Origin: an uncultured Ignavibacteria bacterium
GTDB taxonomy: Bacteria > Bacteroidota > Ignavibacteria > Ignavibacteriales > Melioribacteraceae
NCBI GenBank assembly: GCA_937930275.1
Contig: CALGLM010000493.1
Location: 1-22,227, forward strand
Reading direction: 5' to 3'
DNA: 22,227 bases
Positions 15,737 through 22,227 of this stretch are shown here, one piece after another. Positions within the stretch are counted from its first letter, which is position 1. The number at the start of each line of letters is the position of its first letter. A model generated the notes under the pieces. That model saw only the letters and a list, made by a program, of their open reading frames with translations. It had not been told where the DNA came from and did no database searches. Made by a program: the position numbers and the translations under genes.

Positions 15737-16720
15737 TTATGGAACTTCAACAGTGTTTAAAATTTCTTGAATAATATTTTCTGTAGTCAATTCTTCAGCT
15801 TCAGCTTCATAGGTTAAAGCAATGCGATGTCTTAAAACATCGTAACAGATGTTTCGTACATCTTCAGGTATAACATATCCGCGTCTTTTGATAAATGCCA
15901 TTGCACGAGCCCCAAGTGCTAAACTAATAGTTGCACGAGGTGAAGCCCCTAAGTTAATCAGATCCGTTAGCTTATCCAATCCGTATTCTTTCGGATTTCT
16001 GGTCGCAAAAACAATATCAAGTATATACTTCTCAATTTTTTCATCCAAATAAACTTCTTGAACAAGCTTTCTTGCTCGTAATATATCTTCGGGAGTAATT
16101 ACTTTATTAACTTCGGGCAATGAAGCGCCTGAATTTAATTTCATAATTTTCCTTTCTTCTTCTCTATTTGGATAAGTAATTTTAACTTTAAGCATAAACC
16201 GATCTACTTGTGCTTCAGGTAACGGATAAGTACCCTCTTGTTCTATAGGGTTTTGAGTAGCAAGTACTAAAAACGGTTCTTCAAGCTTAAATGTGTGTTC
16301 GCCAATTGTTACTTGACGTTCTTGCATAGCTTCCAATAAGGCACTTTGCACTTTTGCGGGGGCACGGTTTATTTCGTCTGCAAGAATAAAATTTGAAAAA
16401 ATAGGTCCTTTTTTTATTGCAAAATTTCCGTCTTTCTGATTGTAAATCATAGTTCCTATTAAATCGGCTGGCAATAAATCAGGAGTAAACTGAATTCTTT
16501 GAAATTTTGCCTTCATTGCTGACGAAAGAGTTTTTATTGCCAAAGTTTTAGCCAATCCGGGTACACCTTCCAATAGTATATGGCCGTTGGTTAATAACCC
16601 TATTAAAAGCCTTTCAACCATTGTTTTTTGACCGACAATAACTTTACTAATTTCGGTCATTAATATGTCAATAAACTCGCTTTCCCGTTTAATTTTTTCG
16701 TTTAGTTCGGTTATTTCCAC
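15737..16720 (-). CDS. moxR: MoxR-family AAA+ ATPase
   Basis: The 327-residue protein carries Walker A GVPGLAKT (52-59), Walker B with D115/E116 in LADEINRAP, sensor 1 N157 in ATQNP, and DRF at 173-175. Near the C-terminus GASPRA provides the sensor 2 arginine, as in MoxR proteins. These ATPases act as chaperones that help assemble or activate protein complexes, with VWA proteins as partners. The start is GTG at 16720, supported by TGAGGAATAA directly upstream; the next ATG is 20 residues in and would cut the domain. It heads the Bat operon. A 64-base gap separates it from the RmlD-like gene upstream. Confidence 0.93.
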   Translation of the reverse strand: MEITELNEKIKRESEFIDILMTEISKVIVGQKTMVERLLIGLLTNGHILLEGVPGLAKTLAIKTLSSAMKAKFQRIQFTPDLLPADLIGTMIYNQKDGNFAIKKGPIFSNFILADEINRAPAKVQSALLEAMQERQVTIGEHTFKLEEPFLVLATQNPIEQEGTYPLPEAQVDRFMLKVKITYPNREEERKIMKLNSGASLPEVNKVITPEDILRARKLVQEVYLDEKIEKYILDIVFATRNPKEYGLDKLTDLINLGASPRATISLALGARAMAFIKRRGYVIPEDVRNICYDVLRHRIALTYEAEAEELTTENIIQEILNTVEVP

Positions 16721-16735
16721 TTATTCCTCACTTTA

Positions 16736-16765
16736 ATTATAAACTTATCAACGTAGCTTTTACAA
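16736..16765 (-). promoter_or_regulatory. Possible promoter of the moxR-bat operon
   Basis: On the minus strand, TTGTAA (16765-16760) and a perfect TATAAT (16741-16736) are 18 bases apart. The boxes look good, but transcription would start near 16729, only about 9 bases before the GTG and inside the GAGG. Either the leader is extremely short or the real promoter lies elsewhere. The same gap holds a short AGCTTT/AAAGCC hairpin (16755-16769) without a T-run. Confidence 0.3.
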
Positions 16766-16784
16766 AGCCAGTATTTTAATTGTT

Positions 16785-17699
16785 TCAATATTTAGTTAAT
16801 TTTTCTATTTCGTTTTTAATCATTTCTTCAATTGTGTTAGGTATAATACCTAAAGATTTTAATTTATCCATATTCATCGATACGTCAACTACCGAAGGTA
16901 TTTCAGGTAAATCATTTACGGAAATTGAATCTATTAAATTTTTATCTAACTTAAGTAAATTGCATAATAAAATCCCTAAATCTGTCCTTGATAGACGTTC
17001 ATTTCCGCCAAAGTTAACAACTTCGTTTAACAATATTTTCTCATCATTTTCAACTAATTGTATAATTTGATTTATCATTTTTGCAGCTTCGCAAAATGAT
17101 AGGGGAGTTCTATACTGATCATAAAATAATCTTACTCGTTTTTTATTTTTCAAATTATGATACATCATATTAAAAAAATTATTATTTTCTTTTTCAAATA
17201 CACCGAGCATTAAAGAATTTCGCAGTATAGTAAAGTTATTAGAGACATTTTTTATTTTTTCTTCTGCCATTAATTTTGTTTCTGCATAAAGAGAAATAGG
17301 AATTAGTTTAGCATTTTCTTTTAGATATGAACCTCTATATCCTGCATAAACTAAATCTGAAGAAATAAAAATAAATCTTGCATTAATTTTGTCGGCAATA
17401 AGTGCTAATTTTTCTGTTGCAATAACGTTTGTTTTATAAACAACTTTTGGTTCAATTAAGTCGGCTTTTTGAGGGTTTGAAATAGAAGCAGAATGAATTA
17501 TATATTGCGGTTTAATATCGTTTATAATTTTTTCGGTAGTACTAAAATCCGTAATATCAAATTTAACTGTATTAAAATCAGTCGAAAGATAATTATTATT
17601 ATATGTACCGATTAAATCAAAATTATTTTTTAACTGATTGCAAATTTCAAAACCATATAATCCGAAACAACCTGTAACTAATACTTTTATGGAAGACAT
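16785..17699 (-). CDS. RmlD-like NAD(P)-dependent sugar-nucleotide reductase/epimerase (extended SDR)
   Basis: The 304-residue protein has the Rossmann motif VTGCFGLYG (8-16) and the short-chain dehydrogenase catalytic pair Y138/K142 (YAETK), with Ser113/114 in ISSDLVYAG. Its overall pattern fits RmlD/NAD-dependent epimerases that act on nucleotide sugars in making surface polysaccharide. dTDP-4-dehydrorhamnose reductase is the closest named activity, but no other rml gene is in the window, so the substrate is open. The ATG overlaps the end of anmK by 13 bases, suggesting coupling. The assignment to the superfamily is firm; the substrate is not. Confidence 0.85.
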   Translation of the reverse strand: MSSIKVLVTGCFGLYGFEICNQLKNNFDLIGTYNNNYLSTDFNTVKFDITDFSTTEKIINDIKPQYIIHSASISNPQKADLIEPKVVYKTNVIATEKLALIADKINARFIFISSDLVYAGYRGSYLKENAKLIPISLYAETKLMAEEKIKNVSNNFTILRNSLMLGVFEKENNNFFNMMYHNLKNKKRVRLFYDQYRTPLSFCEAAKMINQIIQLVENDEKILLNEVVNFGGNERLSRTDLGILLCNLLKLDKNLIDSISVNDLPEIPSVVDVSMNMDKLKSLGIIPNTIEEMIKNEIEKLTKY

Positions 17700-18871
17700 A
17701 TTTTTCCCATAATTGTTTTTTCTTTTGCTCCTGTAACACTCGGTAAATTATTAGTGTTTCCGCTAACAGTCTCATTTGCAAGAATTGCAAAACATATTGC
17801 CTCTTTAGCGTTTGCATTAATTCCTAACTCGTTTGTATTCCCAATATAAACAGTGTTCCCAAAAAGCTCTTTAATATAATGGACTAAAAGAGGATTGTTT
17901 GCACCTCCTCCGCTAATAAACAACTCGTCTAATAATATCTTTTCTTTGATAAATGATTCATAATTGTAAAATATTGTATAGGCAGTAAAAAAAGTGAAAG
18001 TATGTAAAATATCTTCGGGCTTAAAAGCGTTTAAATCAATAATAGCATTGATAAACGAATCATTGTAAAGTTCTCTACCTGTTGATTTTGGTGGGTTTTT
18101 ACCGATATAATTATCAATATCAATAATCCATTTTAATAAATCTGCTTTTAGTCTTCCAGTTTTTGCAAAATTCGAATCTTTATCGTAAGGTATATCGTAA
18201 AACTTCTTAGATAATATATCAATTAACATATTACCGGGTCCTGTATCAAATGCTAAAACATTATCACTATTTCCGCTTTGGGGGAGTACAGTTATATTAG
18301 AAATACCCCCGATATTAAGCAAAGCCCTATTTTTATCTGGAGCAGAAAATAGCAGATAATCAAAAAACGGAACCAGAGGGGCTCCTTGACCCCCCAATGC
18401 AATATCAGAAGGTCTAAAATCACCGATTGTAATTATCCCGGTCAATTTTGCAAGTACGCTTGGGTCACCTAACTGAAGAGTGGAAGTTGTGGAAAATTCA
18501 AATAATTTGTCTTCATTCGGTAAATGATGAATAGTTTGACCGTGTGTTCCGATTAAATCAATTTCTTCTTTTTTTATCTTATACTTATTTAAAAAATCAC
18601 TTACAACTTTGGCATAAATACGTGCAATAACAAAATTTAATTTGCAAATATCATCCACTGTTCCGCTGCCGGCAATTGAATTTTTAAGAGTAAATTCTTT
18701 ATATCCTTCCGGAAAAGGGAATTCATCATAAGCAATTAGTTCAAATTTAGTATTAAAAGAATTTCCGGTAATTTCAATTAAACAAATATCTATTCCGTCT
18801 AAAGAAGTACCTGACATTAAGCCCAAAACTTTGCGTTTTTGTTTGTTATAAACTTTTATTAGTTTTTGCAT
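17687..18871 (-). CDS. anmK: Anhydro-N-acetylmuramic acid kinase
   Basis: The 394-residue protein converts 1,6-anhydroMurNAc plus ATP into MurNAc-6-phosphate in peptidoglycan recycling, in the cytoplasm. Family motifs are all present: LGLMSGTSLDGID (16-28), GTHGQTIHH (108-116), GDFRPSDIALGGQGAPLVP (150-168), NIGGISN (186-192), FDTGPGN (208-214, with D209 as the likely catalytic base) and ISGGGANN (319-326). The length is normal. No Shine-Dalgarno is visible before the ATG. A 55-base AT-rich gap separates it from the divergent endonuclease IV gene and should hold promoters for both. It is followed by the overlapping RmlD-like gene. No murQ is in the window. Confidence 0.95.
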   Translation of the reverse strand: MQKLIKVYNKQKRKVLGLMSGTSLDGIDICLIEITGNSFNTKFELIAYDEFPFPEGYKEFTLKNSIAGSGTVDDICKLNFVIARIYAKVVSDFLNKYKIKKEEIDLIGTHGQTIHHLPNEDKLFEFSTTSTLQLGDPSVLAKLTGIITIGDFRPSDIALGGQGAPLVPFFDYLLFSAPDKNRALLNIGGISNITVLPQSGNSDNVLAFDTGPGNMLIDILSKKFYDIPYDKDSNFAKTGRLKADLLKWIIDIDNYIGKNPPKSTGRELYNDSFINAIIDLNAFKPEDILHTFTFFTAYTIFYNYESFIKEKILLDELFISGGGANNPLLVHYIKELFGNTVYIGNTNELGINANAKEAICFAILANETVSGNTNNLPSVTGAKEKTIMGKICLP

Positions 18872-18926
18872 GTTAAAAATATATTATTTTAATTAATAAT
18901 CTAAATTTACAAAAATTAGAGGTAAA
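18872..18926. promoter_or_regulatory. Divergent promoter region between anmK and nfo
   Basis: This 55-base, almost purely A/T gap separates two divergent genes and so should contain a promoter for each. Several overlapping AT-rich boxes exist, and I cannot pick a single -35/-10 pair. AGAGG at 18918-18922 is the ribosome binding site of nfo. Confidence 0.45.
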
Positions 18927-19781
18927 ATGTTTCATAAAATCGGAGCTCATACATCAATTGAAGGCGGTATTTTTAATGCAATTTTAAGAGCAAAAAAATT
19001 AGGGTTTACTGCAGTTCAAATCTTTACAAAAAATAATAATAGATGGGAAGGAAAGGAACTATTAGAAGAAGAAATTATTAAGTATAAATCGGAGTTATTG
19101 AATAGTCAAATTAAATTTGTAGTAGCGCATGATTCTTATTTAATAAACTTATGTTCCGAGGATTCACAACTATTAAAAAAATCAAGAGATTCGTTTTTAG
19201 ATGAAATTACACGTTGTGAAAGACTTGAAATACCGCATTTGAATTTTCATCCGGGCACGTATAAAGAAAATAATGAAGATGATGCAATAAAAATTATTGC
19301 TGAATCATTAAATATTACACACCAAAAAACAAAAGGGTATAAGGTGAAAAGTATGTTGGAAGCTACTGCAGGACAAGGAAAATCGATTGGATATAAGTTT
19401 GAACATTTAAGAAAAATTATCGATTTAGTAGAAGAACCAGAAAGAATGAGTGTTTGTATTGACACTGCACATATATTTGCTGCCGGATATAATATTTCCG
19501 AAGAAGAAGCATACCATAAAGTATTTGAAGAATTTGATGATATTATTGGTTTAAATAAACTTAAATGCTTTCACTTTAACGATAGTAAAAAAGCTTTAGG
19601 TAGCAGAGTAGATAGGCATGAACACATTGGAAAAGGATTTATTGGTTTATCGGGGTTTAAACTTTTGATGAATGATAAAAGATTGACAGATATTCCCAAA
19701 GTTTTAGAGACTCCCAAAGGAAAAGAACAACTTGAAGACTTAGAGAATATCCGTACTCTTTTAAGTTTAATAGATAAATAA
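18927..19781 (+). CDS. nfo: Endonuclease IV (AP endonuclease)
   Basis: The 284-residue protein is a metal-dependent endonuclease IV, which cuts DNA 5' of abasic sites in base-excision repair. All nine metal ligands are present at nearly the E. coli positions: H68, H108, E145, D179, H182, H216, D229, H231 and E261. Motifs include NFHPG, LEATAGQG, CIDTAHIFAAGY and RHEHIGKGFIG. The ATG has AGAGG 4 bases upstream. Length is normal. It is the only plus-strand gene at this end, and its stop lies one base from the stop of the convergent DUF1460 gene. Its job fits the uracil-DNA glycosylase encoded at the right edge, which makes abasic sites. Confidence 0.96.
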   Translation: MFHKIGAHTSIEGGIFNAILRAKKLGFTAVQIFTKNNNRWEGKELLEEEIIKYKSELLNSQIKFVVAHDSYLINLCSEDSQLLKKSRDSFLDEITRCERLEIPHLNFHPGTYKENNEDDAIKIIAESLNITHQKTKGYKVKSMLEATAGQGKSIGYKFEHLRKIIDLVEEPERMSVCIDTAHIFAAGYNISEEEAYHKVFEEFDDIIGLNKLKCFHFNDSKKALGSRVDRHEHIGKGFIGLSGFKLLMNDKRLTDIPKVLETPKGKEQLEDLENIRTLLSLIDK

Positions 19782-19782
19782 T

Positions 19783-20634
19783 CTATTTTTCAATTGGACG
19801 AGTAATAATAATACCAAGCGTAGTTTTTCTACCGGCAATATATTCGTAAAGAGGTTTTCCGGTAATTTCAACTTTTTTACCTGACATTGGTGCATGTAAA
19901 AAGTAAACATGACCGTCATTCCCTTTAACTGCAATTCCGACATGAGATACATCAATTCCTTCAATTGATGTAGCTAATCCAATAAAATCGCCCGTATTTA
20001 TTAATGATTCAATATCTTTTATTTTATCTGTAGGAATGTAAAATTTAGGTGTATTATTTATTCTTTTTTCATCGTTAATAATTTTATTTATTAAATCTTG
20101 TTTCCCTTTAAGTGCCGTATATTTATCGGTATTTTTTGACATTATAAAAAGTTCTTTTTCAAACGGTACACCGCCTATACTTTTTGTAATGTTTTTTACT
20201 AACCCCTTTTCTTCGTTGTTTATTATCCAGTCGCTTGTATAGTGTAAGCGAGATGTATAATCAATTATTTCACCGTTTCTGTATCTAATAAATTTTAATT
20301 TATCGATGTAATCATTAAAAGTTAATTTCTTTTCTTTAATGCAACTACTTAAAGCAAACGTTGTTTCTAAAAATGTTGTACAGTCTAATTCAGTTAAATT
20401 AATTATTAGTTGTTCATCACCGGGCTTTTCTAAAGTGTTGGCAACATAATTAGTTCCTGCAAAAGACATACCGATTAATTCAATAATTTTACCAATCGGT
20501 TTGTTATATAATTCTTTCGATTTAGCTAAATTGAACTTATCTAAAACTAAAGAAGAATCTTTTGAAGTGTAAATAACTTGCGAAAAAGAATTTACATATA
20601 AAAATGTTAAAATTAAAAGTGTTAATCTTTTCAA
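19783..20634 (-). CDS. DUF1460 family NlpC/P60-like amidase
   Basis: The 283-residue protein has a signal sequence (about 1-18, ending SFSQ) and then a DUF1460 domain of the NlpC/P60 Cys-peptidase superfamily. The catalytic Cys is C85 in ELDCTTFLE and the His is H231 in DVSHVGIA, with H247 in FLHAP as the probable third residue. The SRLHYTSDW segment (128-136) is a family hallmark. Characterised members cleave the MurNAc-L-Ala amide of 1,6-anhydroMurNAc muropeptides, so a cell-wall recycling role is likely. The start is TTG at 20634, inside the dnaB stop (TTGA overlap), with GAGG upstream; no ATG fits the signal peptide. It is the last gene of the dnaB transcript. Confidence 0.88.
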   Translation of the reverse strand: MKRLTLLILTFLYVNSFSQVIYTSKDSSLVLDKFNLAKSKELYNKPIGKIIELIGMSFAGTNYVANTLEKPGDEQLIINLTELDCTTFLETTFALSSCIKEKKLTFNDYIDKLKFIRYRNGEIIDYTSRLHYTSDWIINNEEKGLVKNITKSIGGVPFEKELFIMSKNTDKYTALKGKQDLINKIINDEKRINNTPKFYIPTDKIKDIESLINTGDFIGLATSIEGIDVSHVGIAVKGNDGHVYFLHAPMSGKKVEITGKPLYEYIAGRKTTLGIIITRPIEK

Positions 20635-22037
20635 AACGGCACCTCTTTTTTATTATTTGAAGGTAATTCTTTTGTCGGAATATCTCTGTGAATTAATTCT
20701 AAATTCTCATATCGAGCAAAATCTGATAGGAAAGCCATTTTAACATCGCCGGTTGGACCGTTACGATGTTTTGCAATTATTACTTCAGCAATTCCTTCTG
20801 TTGGTGTTCCGTCACTAAATTGAGTTATACCGTAAACAGAAGGACGATATAAAAACATTACTATATCGGCATCTTGCTCAATAGCTCCGGATTCACGTAA
20901 GTGGCTTAACATTGGTCTTTTATCCTTTTGCTCTTCTACGGCACGATTTAATTGCGATAGGGCAATAACAGGTACGTCTAATTCTTTAGCTAATGCCTTT
21001 AACGATCTTGAAATAGTTGAAATTTCCCGCTCTCTGCTTTCAACGCGAGCGGAAGCCGTCATTAACTGTAAATAATCTATAATAATTAAACCAATATTTT
21101 TTTCTGCTTTTAATCTACGGCATTTAGCTCTTATTTCCATCACAGATTGACCGGGAGTGTCATCGATATATATTGGAGCTTTAATTAATCTATCAACAAC
21201 TTTACTTATTTTTTGACCTTCTTCTGCTTTAAACTTACCGGTACGCAACATATGCGAATTAATACGAGCCTCACTCGAAATAAAACGAGTAGCAAGCTGA
21301 ACTGTTGACATTTCAAGGCTAAATATTGCAATAGGTACATTGTGCTCTAAAGCAGCATTTCTTGCTAACGATAATGCAAATGCAGTCTTTCCCATTGCCG
21401 GCCGAGCTGCGACTATTAATAAATCGGATTTTTGTAAACCGCCAAGCATATCATCCAATTCAAAAAAACCTGTCGGTACGGCATAGTTTGAAATGGTTTT
21501 ACTGTGAATTGATTCAATATACTCTAACGCATTTTGAATGGCTTCTTTAAAAGGAGTATAGCTTTGTTTTAACCCAAGTTCTGCAATTTTAAAAATTTGA
21601 CCTTCTGCATTATCCAGTAAATCAAATACATCTTCGGTTTGGTCGTATGCTTTTCCTGCAAGTTCCAAAGATATAGTTATTATTTGCCTAAGAATCCATT
21701 TTTCAAGCACCAATCTACAATGGTATTCGGAATTTGCCGCAGATGTAACATTTTGAGATAGTTCGGCAAGGTAAACCGCAAAATTAATATCAGGTTTTTT
21801 TGGATTTTTTTTAACTTCTTCTAAAGTGGATACAAAATCTATTGGTTCTTTGGAATCATCCAAAGCTATCATGGCTTCAAATATAATTTTATTTTTTATG
21901 TCAAAAAATGCATCAGGTCTTAAAAGTGCAAATGCATTCGATTGAGCGTCTTTATCGATAAGCATTGCGCCTAAAACTAATTGCTCAACTTCGGGAATTG
22001 CCGGAATTTTACGACCTGTTACTATTTCTTCATTCAT
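20631..22037 (-). CDS. dnaB: Replicative DNA helicase
   Basis: The 468-residue protein is the hexameric replicative helicase. An N-terminal primase-interacting domain (about 12-115) begins EVEQLVLGAMLID. The RecA-like ATPase core starts near 175, with Walker A RPAMGKT (K217), SLEMS (E242) and Walker B IIIDYLQLM (D321). The motif LSHLRESGAIEQDAD and the AKHRNGPTG arginine-finger region follow. There is no sign of an intein, and the length is normal. The ATG lies 5 bases after the glycosylase stop, with AAGGATT upstream. It overlaps the DUF1460 gene by four bases, so the three minus-strand genes form one transcript. Confidence 0.96.
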   Translation of the reverse strand: MNEEIVTGRKIPAIPEVEQLVLGAMLIDKDAQSNAFALLRPDAFFDIKNKIIFEAMIALDDSKEPIDFVSTLEEVKKNPKKPDINFAVYLAELSQNVTSAANSEYHCRLVLEKWILRQIITISLELAGKAYDQTEDVFDLLDNAEGQIFKIAELGLKQSYTPFKEAIQNALEYIESIHSKTISNYAVPTGFFELDDMLGGLQKSDLLIVAARPAMGKTAFALSLARNAALEHNVPIAIFSLEMSTVQLATRFISSEARINSHMLRTGKFKAEEGQKISKVVDRLIKAPIYIDDTPGQSVMEIRAKCRRLKAEKNIGLIIIDYLQLMTASARVESREREISTISRSLKALAKELDVPVIALSQLNRAVEEQKDKRPMLSHLRESGAIEQDADIVMFLYRPSVYGITQFSDGTPTEGIAEVIIAKHRNGPTGDVKMAFLSDFARYENLELIHRDIPTKELPSNNKKEVPF

Positions 22038-22042
22038 TATTT

Positions 22043-22227
22043 TTAATCCTTACTCAATAAATCTTGATATAATTTATAAAACTTCTGTACGTCTGCCCAT
22101 GTTTCTTTTTTCCAATTAGGATTACGAAGCAAGGCGGCGGGATGATATGTGACCATAAGCTTTACTCCGTGGAATTCGTAAACATTCCCTCTCATCTTTA
22201 TCATACTGTTCTTTGTATTTAATAAAC
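22043..22227 (-). CDS. Family-4 uracil-DNA glycosylase, C-terminal part
   Basis: Only the last 60 residues are in the window; the gene continues past the right edge. They read KMRGNVYEFHGVKLMVTYHPAALLRNPNW and so on, with the HPA motif and LLRNP of thermophilic-type family-4 uracil-DNA glycosylases. These enzymes remove uracil from DNA and usually carry an iron-sulfur cluster, whose ligands would be outside the window. The final residues form a helix ending in LLSKD. The stop is 5 bases from the dnaB start, so the two are probably co-transcribed. Confidence 0.88.
   Translation of the reverse strand, partial: LLNTKNSMIKMRGNVYEFHGVKLMVTYHPAALLRNPNWKKETWADVQKFYKLYQDLLSKD

Overview
The window is an AT-rich, tightly packed stretch of chromosome. 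It probably comes from a Gram-negative member of the FCB group (Bacteroidota/Chlorobiota and relatives, perhaps near Ignavibacteria or Kapabacteria). The evidence is a complete moxR-DUF58-bat (Bacteroides aerotolerance) operon, a DUF1460 amidase, a Bacteroidota-type YbbR-like protein and a DnaQ/UvrC-like fusion nuclease. Several genes have clear Shine-Dalgarno sequences (GAGG or GGGAG), which is less typical of classical Bacteroidia. The lineage is an inference. I see no mobile element, CRISPR array, tRNA or rRNA gene.

Plus strand, 1-6826: the tail of an unidentified gene overlaps ruvX. After a good promoter come two coupled bacterial microcompartment (BMC) shell genes. The first is a canonical 94-residue hexamer protein. 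The second is a paralogue with a non-glycine pore loop, a very acidic tail of about 190 residues and a basic, helix-like C-terminus. Then follow ybbR, tmk and a ctpA-like S41 protease, nearly or actually overlapping, then a small zinc-ribbon membrane protein and an MgtC/SapB-DUF4010 membrane protein.

Minus strand, 6789-16720: read from right to left this is moxR, DUF58, a BatD-like membrane protein, batA, batB, batC, batD and batE, with gaps of at most about a dozen bases or short overlaps. It encodes an AAA+ ATPase, three VWA-type proteins and TPR/membrane partners, a probable cell-envelope chaperone or stress system. A hairpin-bearing 46-base gap separates it from the DnaQ/UvrC-like fusion, whose 3' end overlaps the 3' end of the MgtC-like gene.

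Right end, 16785-22227: an RmlD-like sugar-nucleotide reductase and anmK (minus strand), endonuclease IV (plus strand), then a DUF1460 amidase, dnaB and the tail of a family-4 uracil-DNA glycosylase (minus strand). AnmK and the DUF1460 amidase both act on 1,6-anhydroMurNAc products, so two peptidoglycan-recycling steps sit close together. The other genes here serve replication and base-excision repair.

The most unusual element is the two-gene BMC shell module at 572-1911. It has no enzyme or BMC vertex gene anywhere in the window, and its second shell protein has an unusual tail and pore.
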